From assembly GCA_003260075.1 (NCBI GenBank), contig QLIY01000020.1, forward strand, positions 306,877 through 370,876: a stretch of 64,000 bases of DNA. The letters are read 5' to 3'. The translations under genes were made by a program, and so were the position numbers. A model generated the notes under the pieces. The model had not been told where the DNA came from. It saw only the letters and a list, made by a program, of their open reading frames with translations, and searched no databases. Of this stretch, positions 1 to 11,420 are shown piece after piece. How positions within the stretch are numbered: the first letter of the stretch is position 1; the number at the start of each line of letters is the position of its first letter. The DNA comes from Phallusia mammillata. Lineage: Eukaryota > Chordata > Ascidiacea > Phlebobranchia > Ascidiidae.

Positions 1-1015
1 ACAATAGGTTGCATGCAATTTTTCTTTGTTTAATAAGATCCGTTTACCTTTGCATTTTTTTAACAGCATACATCTCGCTGCGGTGCTTTACTTTCGTTTT
101 TCATTGCAACATGCTTTCTCTTATTGCAGCAATAAAATATACCGCATGGTTTTGCTATTTGTGTGAAAAGCATTTAAAACCATGTAAGGTCATGTTTATG
201 TTTCATTGCATCGTTATTCGTGATGGTACGGAGAAATGTTTCGACGATTCTAACATGCTTGCAAAATTACTGAGGCCGCTTTAAAACTGTCGTAAATTAA
301 AGTGTACCACCAATTTCTTTAAACCACCAGGTGTCAGATGTGTCCTATCCGAATTTAACCGAAAAAGTAGGTTTTGTAGAAAATCTTTGGGGTATGCAAA
401 AAGAGAGCTTTAGTGCAATAGTACAATTTACATTGCCTATAACACAAAAATATAACAACAAAATGCCATTAGGAAAACCTTCTTTCCCTTCATTCTTTTG
501 CTCATGCGTATAGGATATTATATTGAAACATCAGCAATAACTGTTTTTCGGAATAATCGTTTACAAATTAGATTCTTTTCTAAATCAAAATAGAAAATAA
601 TTGAATAATTGAGTTTTTTTAAGATTATCATGAAAGGCTAAAGAGGCCATTTGCTTCGATATGACCTGATGTAGTAAACGAATGCGGTTCAATTGCTTTC
701 TCGTGTGTGACCGCGTGCGTGTGAAATTCAGCGACGTTGTTTTTCCATCGGCCCGCACCGGAAAAACACAAACAAAAGCGGTCGATCACAACACCTGCTG
801 CTTCACATGTGAGATACTAACACCGGATTAGCGTTCGTTATCAAAATGGCAAGAACCCAAACAGACCTCAAAAAGCACTAGTTTGTTGTTATATGCTTCT
901 GGGAAATGCTGTCATTTCCAGAAAACACTTTTTTTCTAACCATTTTTCATTGCAAAATAAATACTACCGTTTTAAGTTTGAGATCCTACTTTAGGCCCTT
1001 AAAAGGAAGTCAAAT
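1..1015. other. Non-coding, nothing recognised
   Basis: AT-rich sequence. The short open frames here have no recognisable domain, no codon bias and no convincing splice context. I see no gene, RNA or transposon end. Confidence 0.5.
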
Positions 1016-1408
1016 AAACATACAAATCAACATTTTTCAGTGTTAAACTGTACTAAGCAGGATCACACAACTTAAACTTCACATAGCCTATTTAGGTTGT
1101 TTGATATATAACTGATTTAATAATCGTTCACGCGGCAACAACCACAACACTCACAGATAAGTTATAAGGGTCCGGCAATATCACACAAAATATAAGAACC
1201 AGTATTAGCCCCCCCCCCTAAAATAAAACATACAAATCAACATTTTTCAGTGTTAAACTGTAAGCAGGATCACACAACTTAAACTTCATGTAGCCTATTT
1301 AGCTTGTTTGATTTAAAACTGATTTAATAATTGTTCTTGCGGCAACAAAAACAACACTCACAGATAAGTTATAAGGGTCCGGCAACACCACACAAAATAA
1401 GAACCAGT
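1016..1408. repeat. Duplicated flanks around a 10-C gap (assembly)
   Basis: About 190 bases ending at 1208 recur at 1219-1408 with scattered substitutions and small indels. The two copies are separated by exactly ten Cs (1209-1218). The copies match up to the C run on each side. This fits two unmerged haplotype contig ends joined by a fixed-length gap, not a natural tandem repeat. Confidence 0.75.
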
Positions 1409-1508
1409 ATTACCTATAATCAGGCAATCGCGTATTTGTTACTAAATATTCAATGCTTAACTTCTTCGTAATTGTCTTCCACAACTACAGCAAACTAATA
1501 AACTTATT

Positions 1509-1634
1509 TGTAGTGCTTATATCACATCATGGTGTATAGTTTATTTGGGGAAGGAAGCTGTTTGTACTGCAATCGGCCCCCCCCCCTGTAGTGCTTATAT
1601 CACATCATGGTGTATAGTTTATTTGGGGAAGGAA
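1509..1634. repeat. Duplicated flanks around a 10-C gap (assembly)
   Basis: A 48-base segment at 1509-1556 is repeated at 1587-1634. Between them lie 20 unrelated bases and ten Cs (1577-1586). The pattern matches the other C-run junctions in the window: an overlapping contig end with a short divergent tip. Confidence 0.7.
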
Positions 1635-3050
1635 TCGAATGTTGACAAACTCTACGATAAAAGCGATCTAACGAAATTGTTGTTTGTTGTCAGAAACATG
1701 ACAGTGTTTCCCGGGGGAAAGGAGAATAAAAATAAACTGTCGAGTAACAACGCAATTAAACGCTGTCTATAAATATATTCACTTTTTTCGCATGTAAATT
1801 AATTTCACTCAAATTATCACAATTTTAAAGGAAAGGAAATATCGTAGAACCTTTCGATTTAAACAAATATTGCCAACAGTAACTTGGCACTTAAAATCCC
1901 AAGTCATTGAATAGATGTGGTCTCATTTTTCACAATAAAAGAAAAAGCGTCCCCCCTCTTCGAGCTAAATTTAACGGATTATTTTGAATGAGCGTTTCCC
2001 TAAGTGCACACAAGAAAACCAATGTTATATTAAGTTTGTCGCAGCTGTAAAGTTTACCGGAGACAATTACTTATGCTGTTTTGATTTTACTTCCGCAATC
2101 TTGCGCCTTAAAATTACGAGGCTTAGTCGGGATGTTGTTCGGAATTTAGCATAGATGCGGAACGCAACAATTTCCGCCAGAAACGCCGCAAAACATAAAC
2201 GAACGAGACCAGAGCAGTCGGTGCGTTTCGCCAGGTAGGAAAATTAAATTACCCAAGTTGTCCCAGCGTTAGCCAGCTGCAAGGAAGACAAATAACGCAG
2301 CTACTTGCGTGACAAGGGCGCGCCATAAAAATAAAATTAAGGAGGTTTTGGTTCGGGCTCCACGACCCCAAGTCGCTAAAATCATGAAATAAAATTATTT
2401 AAGCAATTGGATTGATTATAACTGTTTCTTGCACTAGTTAAAACAAGTAGCCGAATGACGATGTCCATCAAGCTACAGGGAAACGTTAGAAAAATTGTTT
2501 TACAATTCATAAAAAACGATTAGTTTGTATGACTTTCACGCCTTTCATAACTTCAGTAATTAGTATAACTTTATGTTTTTGAAAACATCACAGCATAATG
2601 ATGCCCATCGTGCTGGTGGGCAAAACGTCGAGAAAAACATTTTTTTTAACTGAAAAAAGAGTATGTGTAAAACTTTGCACCAAATGAACAAAATACATTA
2701 CTAAATATGCGACCATGAGGATGAAACGTTTCAATATATTCAATATTTTCTACGTCGCTAAATGTGCCTATTTGTCCTTTTAAAAAAAAAAAACTTTTGA
2801 AGAACCCTCCTCTATGATTCAAGAAGAGCCACCCCTTTCCATATGGTGCTACGCCTTCCTTTCAAGTCGGGCAGAGCGTCGTTGGTGTTGCGACAAATCG
2901 GGTGAAACCGTATCACCGAATGGCAATAACTCGGCGGGTTTGAACCGTCGCAGGATTTTCACCGACCGTGAAGCACCGGCGCATCAACATCACCCTCTAC
3001 TATGAGTCACTTAAAGGGCAGGGCTTGGTATTTGCGACTATTCCGGGCAA
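1635..3050. other. Non-coding, nothing recognised
   Basis: No supported gene. The frame at 2814-3005 has no recognisable domain and no splice context. Confidence 0.45.
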
Positions 3051-3051
3051 A

Positions 3052-3330
3052 CTAATAAGTTCTAGTTACCAATTGACCTGAGAAATAAACTGTCCTTTGG
3101 GTAACATTTAAGATATTGTACAAAAATAGACGACAAGGTATTTGAAGAAATCGCTCTGTGTTTGTATTTGTGACAAAACATTCCTGTCTAAGTAATGAGT
3201 TCTAGCTACCAAAGGATCTGATCAACAAACTGTCTATTGAGTAACATTTAAGTTATTTTGCGAATATATATAGGGTATTTTTTTGGAAAAATCAATTTAC
3301 ATTTGATATTTTACAAATGTAGACGGCAAG
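3052..3330. repeat. Old divergent tandem duplication
   Basis: A unit starting near 3052 (shared word AGTTCTAG, then TAACATTTAAG, then a block like ATAGACGACAAG) recurs in the same order from about 3196 (AGTTCTAG, TAACATTTAAG, GTAGACGGCAAG). The copies differ by substitutions and a spacer expansion before the last block. Unlike the C-run junctions there is no poly-C and divergence is high, so this looks like a real, old duplication. Confidence 0.6.
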
Positions 3331-6300
3331 TTAATTGAAAAAAAAAGGTTTTGAAGAATGTCAGCAACAATATATACAAATACACCCTAAACTATAGGTT
3401 TAATACGAACCCTAATGTTGACCTTGATTTTGACGACAGAAACATTTTCTTGTCATTTATCTGTTTTTCACAACAACACGATAATTTTCTCAACAGTTTT
3501 ATACAACTCACCAGAAAGAGTTTAGGTCTTCGACTGTCATTACGAAAACAAATTAAATGGTACCAACATTTCTTTTTTTATCAATGATTGAAATTACATT
3601 AAAATAATTTAAGAGGTTTTGTGTTCAACACGGAAAAAAATTTCAATAAAGCTCCACCACCAACTGTCAGGCCACAGCTGCTTTTTTACCAGATAAAATT
3701 AGACACAAACATTTAGCCACAAGTAGCTCATGACGCAAGCCGGTGTGTTCGGGGTTTCAGTTTCCGTCCGAACAGGTTTTTCGCCTGAATTAAGGGAACG
3801 GAAGTCGTGCGCAGTATTAGAACAAGCCACAAACAAGACAATTGACAGTGCTCGAGCGTTCGTGTTCGGTTTACAAGCGAAGTAGAAACTGAGAGATCGA
3901 ATCAGTGTCGAGAGAGCGTTGGGGCACGATGGGGCAAAACTTGGGTGTTTTATCACCAAATACCGATCACAAAGCCCCCTAACGTCATGGAACGGGGGCT
4001 GAAAAGGGGGTGGTCAGCGTCTGTGACCGTGGTGGGGTATATTTCACCTCCGCACCACTTTTCAAGGGTACTGTTACCGAGCTTTGCACGCATATGTGCC
4101 GGGGCTCGAGCACTCAGTAAGACCGGTCGGAAATGAAACAGAAACTCGGTACACAGGGTAAGTGCCTAGATGCTCTCGTTTTTCGGAGCCGCATAAGCTG
4201 GTTAACGCAAGTCTGAAATCTCTAAGTACGTCACTAGCCCTGGCATGCATTGACGCTGCGATGTAACACCAAATAATCGCGTCTCTCGAGGTCTAGGCAT
4301 TTGAAGCTTACGGGATCAAATGTGCCTTTTTGTAAGTGCACAAACAACGGCTGCGTGGTGTAGTGTGTTACCGTGGTATTCACCAATCAGCTTCCGACCA
4401 CTTGACCTCTCACCCTGCCCTGTCACAGACCTTGACAGCGACTTGAACGTGACCACGACCTTGGAATGTGCTCAGTGTCAAGGTGTATCATTGACAACTG
4501 AGTAATCTATGACTGCCAGGGCATGATGGCTGTCACTCTGTTCCCAAATGTTAGAGTATCGCCATTGGTGTTGTAAACAGACTGTAAAATATTACCATAA
4601 TTAAACAGTTAAGCACAATTTAGACAAATGGTACACATAAACACATATTCATACTTAGAGGCCCTCTCAACACAACTAATGGAAAAAAGTGGGCTTAACA
4701 CACGGTACTAAATTTTTGTGTGTCTAATTTTGTCGTAAGGTCGAATCGGAGATAGAACAAGTAAAGGGTGTACTTTGGCGAGTTAAGTCAGGTTCTGTTG
4801 TTCACCAAGTGTTGAAGGCTTCCATGTATCCAGCTGTTGATTTTTGGTTTAAAGACAATAAACTCTTTACCTCTTTCGATTTGGTATTAACTTTTCGAGA
4901 AACAACATATCAGTTCAAGTAAATTGTCCTTATATAGGCTTAAACCCACTGGTTTAGTAACAAAAAAAATACCAAGTGTGGTATAAAATATTGGAATAAA
5001 TTTTAATGCCAACTGACGTGCAAGATTTTTATATTTTGGCGGTTTCACAAGTCTTAGATGGCATATGGTTTTCCGCTAAATCGAGAGTTGCTGATGGGGG
5101 GTGGCAGTTGGCAGGAAAACAGATCAGCGTTCGGGCGACACGGGGAAGGACACAGTGGAGGTTTGATGGACAAGATAATGAAGAAGTGGAAGGAAAATAA
5201 CATGAGAATTTCGCCGAAGCGCTTCAAACGCGCGACAGCCTTTGCAAGAGGGTAATGCGGGGACCAGGCGGGGGCAGAAAACTTTCTTGGAATTCGATTT
5301 GACAGGTATAAACTCAAGGGATGGTATTTTAGCCCGTTAATGAATACTGCCGCGAGACAGTGCTGTCTTGAGGTATCCGAAAAGCCACTTAGACAATAGA
5401 GGTAAGAACGTATTGCCGTGAATTGCGGAAATCATTAATCACACCCCATGAAAGGCAGTGCCTTACGATTCTTGGATATCGCTGCAGATTCCTTCAATTA
5501 GCATAGCGCAAGCATCGAAAACTAGTGTACGCTTCTGCGAACTATTGAATAAAGCGATTTCGGTGAAGAACGTCCGTTTTTCTACCAACGTAGTGATTGT
5601 GTAAATTTTAGCCTCAATCGATGTAAGACAACCGATTGACATGATGAATGCATTAGTTTTAGTTTTTAAAACTAACTGACGTTATGAATGCACACAAAGC
5701 ATAGAAATCAACAAACATAATGTGCATTGTAATCAAATGATTTAAATTACATTGAGACAACTATTTGAAAAACTGCAAGCCACGTGTGCTTCTGCCAAGC
5801 CAAATGGTACAATGCAATAACTACTTGCTGCTTATGCAATTTGGACAGTTAAGCTTCGTGGTTATTGTGCTGAACCTAATACACTTGTCAATTAAATACA
5901 AGCATACACTCGTCAATGTTTTTTTGTTGAACTTGCTAAATATTTTTAGGCAGATAGTGGTCCCGAAACAATAGATAATTATCACTTGGCCAGTAATTCC
6001 TAACCGTTTTGCTCTATAGAGCAACTATAGTATCCCTCGAGCTTTGAAGAATTTTTTCTCTTGATGTCCGCAATGACTTTATACATTTGCAGAAATTGAC
6101 GTACGCGCAATATATTGAAACAAATATAAATAATAAGTATTTTGAACCGAACAGTACTTGCAACAGTACTAACTTTTATTCACCAAAGTGCAACTCAGCG
6201 CTTAACACTTGCGATTCCCTGAGCAAGAAACTTGAGCGCCGTTGCACCAACCCCAAAAAGCCTGTAGGCTAAACTAAATTGGAGTCAACAACGCTCCAAA

Positions 6301-9300
6301 GGTCAAAAAATCTTCCAACAAACTTGCAATACAACAGACAGCTCGACAGTGGTCTCTGAGCATAACAGATTCGGGTCGTCCGTTCATCTGGGATAAAACC
6401 AAGCATGAAATGGACCCACCTTGATTATGAAACTGCATCACGTACCCATGGCTAACAACTCATGCACTACACGTCGACAAATTATTACAAACATGTAATT
6501 CATGTAAATGCATGTTTAGTAAACATTGGGGTGCAATAGGGAAAAGGCATGAAACTATGGAACAATCAAGGATCCAAAAATAGCTGGATTGGCAAAAAAA
6601 GATGGACGCCACAGCAAAACAATAATTGTAACAAACGGTTAAAATGGAAAGTCCGTGACAAGCAAATGAAATCGATTCCTGTTAAATCAGTAACCAACCG
6701 TTATATGGCGAGAAAGGGAAACGTTTGTTAAACATGTGATATGCAAGGTCCTACATGCTGTCACCAAGTCCCGTAATTCACTTTACGGAACAGGCTTGCG
6801 ACTTCCCTTAACATCGTTTTGTCGTATTGCCGTCAGCCTACAAATTAAGCAAGTGAGTTTATATACGGCACTTGTACATGCTGTGATGGATTGACAGCCC
6901 AATTGGCAGCAAGTAATATTTTACTGAGCAAAAGAGTTTGAAAGTACACAGCAACAATACCCCACAAAACAGCAGTAAAGCTCACACCATGACGATTTGT
7001 TATTAAAGTCTATGTTGTCAACTGGATCAAAAATTGTAAGCAACAAACATATAAAGATATCTAAACAAATATGACTCTTCGTTTAACAACCGACGCTTCG
7101 ACGTTATATAAAAAACGATTTTGTTATCAGGATAATGGCATTTTTTAAACAAAAACTCCTGATAAAGTAACAAAAGCATTGGCAACACAAAAAAACGAAG
7201 TAATAAAACTTAGTTCAGTGGCGTAAAAGCAACCAATATTTTAGCAAGATGAGACAAAACAACAAAACGGTTTGCTGTGAATAAAACAGGGTGCATCATT
7301 GTTTATCGAGAAACAACAACGGTCTTTTCACCTCGCTGTAGTTAAAAGTTTAACTAACCCTGCTAATCATATCGGGTCTGTAAAGAAGCAACTTATCGTG
7401 TTTACCATTGTGATAAGGGTTATTAAAAGACAAACAAGGCACATCGTTGCGCCACCGCACAGCAAACAACTTTCCCTCGAAAAGCCAGCGCATTTCTAGC
7501 TGGTTAATTATCGTTCCTCGATATGGACTTTGACAGAGACAAACAAACGAGTTTAACTAATCATGCAAAGCAAACCAAGCGAGTGCTATTAGTGGGGCGA
7601 AGGCGATAAGGTTAAATGTTATCAGCTCGTGTTGGAATTTGCACGGAGCTGTAATAGCTCGTTAGTGTGGTGGCATAATTTTCACATGATGATCGGAAGC
7701 AAAATGACAGACGAGCGATAAAAATGGATAAACTCATCGCCGGTTTTGTGCGTATAATCAGATGTGCTTCTCTGTAAAATCAAATATACCTCAATGTATA
7801 ATGATCGACTGACAAAATGAAAATGGTAGCAAACAAAAGACAACTAACGCAAATATAACCAACATACAAAACGAATGTGAAACGTTTCGGTGTAAAGTTT
7901 AAACTAGCCTGGTGTGGGTAAAACTATCAAGTTCTAACTTAAATATGCAAAACCATAGTTCAGGCTCTAATGCTCTTCAAATTCAACTATAGGTTTGCAA
8001 CACAAGTTAGACAATGTCTTGTTCGGTTGTAGTTTGAGGGTGTTTGAACTGAACAGTATCGGACCATTAAACAGGCAACATGGTGATCGATGGTCACCGT
8101 TTATGTAATTAAATAACTAAGAATGGAAAATATTTTCCTTGAAACGAAATCAGTCGATGATTATCGTGGAATTTATATATTTCGCCTAATGGCATTTCAG
8201 TTCCTTAATAAAATATAATCATGCGTTAGCTATTTTTCGGGAAAGATAATTTAAATTCAGACCATTGCGGACACAAAATGAATTTAGGACGCTTCAAAGC
8301 AACTTATTTTGCGTGGTCAGACTAAATGAAAACTGAGGCCCGACTGATTTTAGACGAACTAACACCAAAAAACGAAATTGAAATATCTTCACGCAAAACT
8401 CGGAATTTAATTAAAACAGTAGGCAGCGCAGGGGTAATATGATGAGAAGAATTTGCGCTTGATCCCAGCAAAACAATACAATAACAGAAAAAGAATAATT
8501 TCGCTTGGTGTAGGGACCGCGAAACAACAGAGAGATTAATGTAAAGTGACCAAAAAAAACTAAATAGCCTTCCATCTGGCTGTCAAGCATTGTTACGATT
8601 CATGTCTCAAAATAGCATGCCGGTGAGCGTTAAATCGAATCAGATCAACGATAATTTAATAACTTCGATAAATGCGACCCATCCTTGTCCGCTTAGCGCC
8701 ACAGGGCCCCACTACGCCAACGCATACTGCGCGATGCCCCAGTGCTAATGAGTAGGGGATAAATAAATCTCGTGTGCTTGTGTCATCGTCGGCAGGTGTC
8801 GGGTCGCACGCCATGCGCACTCTCCCATAAAGACCTGATGCCCTTCACCCGATAAAGCCGACACGCAAAAAACTTTTCTTCCTGTTTGCATTACCCGAAT
8901 TCGGGGGGTGAAGTAACAATAGGGGCATGAATGGGCACAGGAGCTTCCAAGAAGTTACTGTTTGGGCGATTTAGTGTTTTTTTTCAAGGTCAGAAATTAA
9001 AAATGGCGCCGCATGTCATATTGTTAAAGAATCGTTTCGACATAAATCTGTAAAAATTCAGCATATGGTTTGTTCAACAAATTAACGTTGTTGGTCTTCA
9101 CTATTGGTAAAGATTCCCTAAAACAACTTTTAACATTAATGCTTATGGTATCAATTAGTCTAATGTTTAACTTAAAGAAAATTAATGAATCTACAATAAC
9201 ACAGAATTTTGACTCTAATAAAGGGGCCATTAATATGTTTGAAACTACCAAACAAACTAAGAAGGCAACAAAATCGCTTTCAAATGTGTGAAAGTTTGTT

Positions 9301-9666
9301 TTCAAATAAACTTTGAAAGCAATGTTTTGAAGTAAAGCCGTCTTGAACTCCGAATAGGGGCAGCCTGACACCACCTTCCATTTTCCCTTGTCAATCCGGC
9401 CCTGGCAGCATAACCACCTGCTTGTGTCGTTCGCGCCCACAACTATGTCTCCAACACGCGCCGCACGCCTTTAATGTGCGACTCCGTTGAAAATCTGGTC
9501 ACAACACCCGGTCTGTGTGCCCCGCTCATGTACGGAATGCAGTGAAACCGTGACGAAGATCGGAGGCAACACAGTAGCTATTTGCGCGTCGCGGTCTATT
9601 ATCTGTCAACGGAAGAGGTCCACCAATATGCCCTGTGGTACGCCATGTTGAGCATCAATGCGTGTG

Positions 9667-9667
<1 letters not shown>
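3331..9667. other. Non-coding intergenic DNA
   Basis: No gene supported. The longest frame, 9024-9440 on the minus strand, has no recognised domain or signal peptide. A stretch at 4074-4137 is related to 13378-13441 and is listed separately. Confidence 0.45.
4074..4137 (+). repeat. Dispersed repeat, copy A
   Basis: Shares the core GAGCTTTGCACGCA and its flanks (GTTAC before, GGAARTGAAA after) with 13378-13441. It is a short degenerate interspersed repeat of unknown family. Confidence 0.45.

Positions 9668-9757
<90 letters not shown>
9668..9757. other. Run of 90 Cs, probable assembly gap
   Basis: Ninety uninterrupted Cs. No substitution interrupts the run, which is not expected of a natural tract this long. 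Two other long runs share one length (83), and the run at 57833-57915 replaces known repeat sequence. I read it as a gap symbol. The proline-rich frame across it is an artefact. Confidence 0.75.
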
Positions 9758-10160
9758 AGCTATGGCGACCGCCACAAACTTACAGCAGAAGGAATGACTC
9801 AGGGGTTGTTCGTTTGTCGTTCAATTTTTAACACCATATTTTCCATCAAATGTGGGTTCAATAATAAATTTAAGATAATGTCATGTGAAAAGCCAAACAT
9901 TTGTTTGATGATATGCCTGCAACAGACCGTGTTGGTAAAGTTTTTCGTTAATGTCAGTCAACAAGTAAACAATTTCAAAATTGTTCTTACAGGTGTGTGC
10001 CCACCACGTGGCCCACAGCCAGGGAACATGGCAGATATTTTAGGCACTGCAAAAACTTCAAACACCATCCATGAATGAGTGCAAATAGTTAAACTTACTA
10101 GTACACAGTATCTAAGAAATAGCTTTGGGCTTTTGTTGACCCTGCTGGGCAAGTGAAAGG

Positions 10161-10162
<2 letters not shown>
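9758..10162. other. Short non-coding contig between two C runs
   Basis: About 400 bases isolated between a 90-C run and a 50-C run, so it may be a small contig whose order and orientation depend on scaffolding. The 94-residue frame at 9794-10078 resembles nothing I know. Confidence 0.4.

Positions 10163-10212
<50 letters not shown>
10163..10212. other. Run of 50 Cs, probable assembly gap
   Basis: Exactly fifty Cs, a round default gap length. The poly-glycine frame reading through it on the minus strand is not a gene. Confidence 0.75.
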
Positions 10213-10484
10213 TGTCCGCGAGCTCGGTTAAAACGTGCCGGAAAACCCAAACATGGGCCCAAGGGCGGTCCATAAAGTTTCCGGGCAGTGATCCCCAATG
10301 ACCGAAGTGACGGACAGACGGTGGACCGTATAAAAAAGTTTTATGAATGCAGTGATAAGTTTTCGTTTGGATGTAATCCCTGTTGATGTTTGTAGGGTGG
10401 GCTGGCGTGCCGCTGGTCTCCTTGTCCGTTAGCGCGAGGGCGGGCGCGTGGAGTGATGACGTCTGACAGCGTTAACCTTCATCG

Positions 10485-10661
10485 CTCCAAAGAAAAATTA
10501 CGTGTGGTGCGAGAAAGAAAAATGGTTGTCGATATAAAAAATGGAAGCACGTAAGGTTAAAGAGACACCCCCCCCCCCTCCAAAGAAAAATTACGTGTGG
10601 TGCGAGAAAGAAAAATGGTTGTCGAGTATAAAAAATGGTAGTACGTAAGGTTAAAGAGACA
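10485..10661. repeat. Duplicated flanks around a 10-C gap (assembly)
   Basis: The segment 10485-10567 is repeated at 10578-10661 with a few differences. The 11-C run between them is ten gap symbols plus the first C of the second copy. Confidence 0.75.
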
Positions 10662-11100
10662 TTTTTTTCGACATGGAGATTGTTAATATCGCGTAATAGG
10701 TTGTTTATGAATCACAATCAGAGATTTATTTACAAAACATAGACTCTACGATGGTTTGTTGCTCCAAAGTCTATACCACACAGACCAAATGTGAAAACAG
10801 GACTTTATTTAAAATGTTTAATTTTATAGGTGTAAAAAGTTAACCTTGTAAATATTGAAAAGATTTGCGAGTTTAGGCTACCAGCAATATCGTCAATGAC
10901 AATACAAGATGTAACTGCTTAAAATGTCTTACATGAAAAAAATGATATTAAAATGAACCACTGTTGGTGCTTTTTCTATTTTAATGACATTACAATTTCC
11001 AAACAATTTCAGGTCAGAACACACATCTAATGAAAAGTTAAACGGAAACGGACGGGCTTATGGTATATAAATAGCGCACCGAACTTTACAGGCACTGCGT

Positions 11101-11293
11101 GGCAAGGTAATGCTGTTAATGCCCAAAGAAGTTGTTGCAAAATTTCTGCCCCGGTAACCCAACTCCGACAGCAATCGAGAGTGCTCAGGCCACCCCCCCC
11201 CCGGCAAGGTAATGCTGTTAATGCCCAAAGAAGTTGTTGCAAAATTTCTGTCCCGGTAACCCAACTCCGACAGCAATCGAGAGTGCTCAGGCC
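11101..11293. repeat. Duplicated flanks around a 10-C gap (assembly)
   Basis: About 91 bases starting GGCAAGGTAATG occur at 11101-11192 and 11203-11293 with one clear internal substitution. They are separated by exactly ten Cs (11193-11202). Frames spanning the junction translate the same segment twice. Confidence 0.8.
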
Positions 11294-11337
11294 TGCAGGA
11301 AGAATTCTGTGTTCGGTTTCAGCCCTGTGCACTCAGG

Positions 11338-11420
11338 GTCGAACACGCCTGATTAAATTCCGCTTCCCAAATTTTGACATAAACAAGTGTTCAGTCAACG
11401 AGTCGAGAGCGTTTCTCACG
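11338..11420 (+). repeat. Dispersed repeat, copy A
   Basis: Related to 15718-15800. Both contain CTGATT.AATTCCG.TTCC followed by AAATTTTGACAT and end in TTTCTCACGC. The family is unknown; the copies are diverged and lie about 4.4 kb apart. Confidence 0.5.

Noticed and set aside
9024-9440. 138-codon minus-strand frame as a gene
   Set aside because: Composition looks like chance reading of AT-rich DNA; no recognisable motif.
9582-9797. Proline-rich protein frame
   Set aside because: The prolines are the translation of a 90-C run that is almost certainly a gap symbol.
10098-10298. Glycine-rich protein frame, minus strand
   Set aside because: Translation of the 50-C run; no flanking gene signal.
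11027-11332. Minus-strand frame with an internal repeat of about 33 residues
   Set aside because: The repeat is the same genomic segment read twice across a 10-C junction, not a protein repeat.
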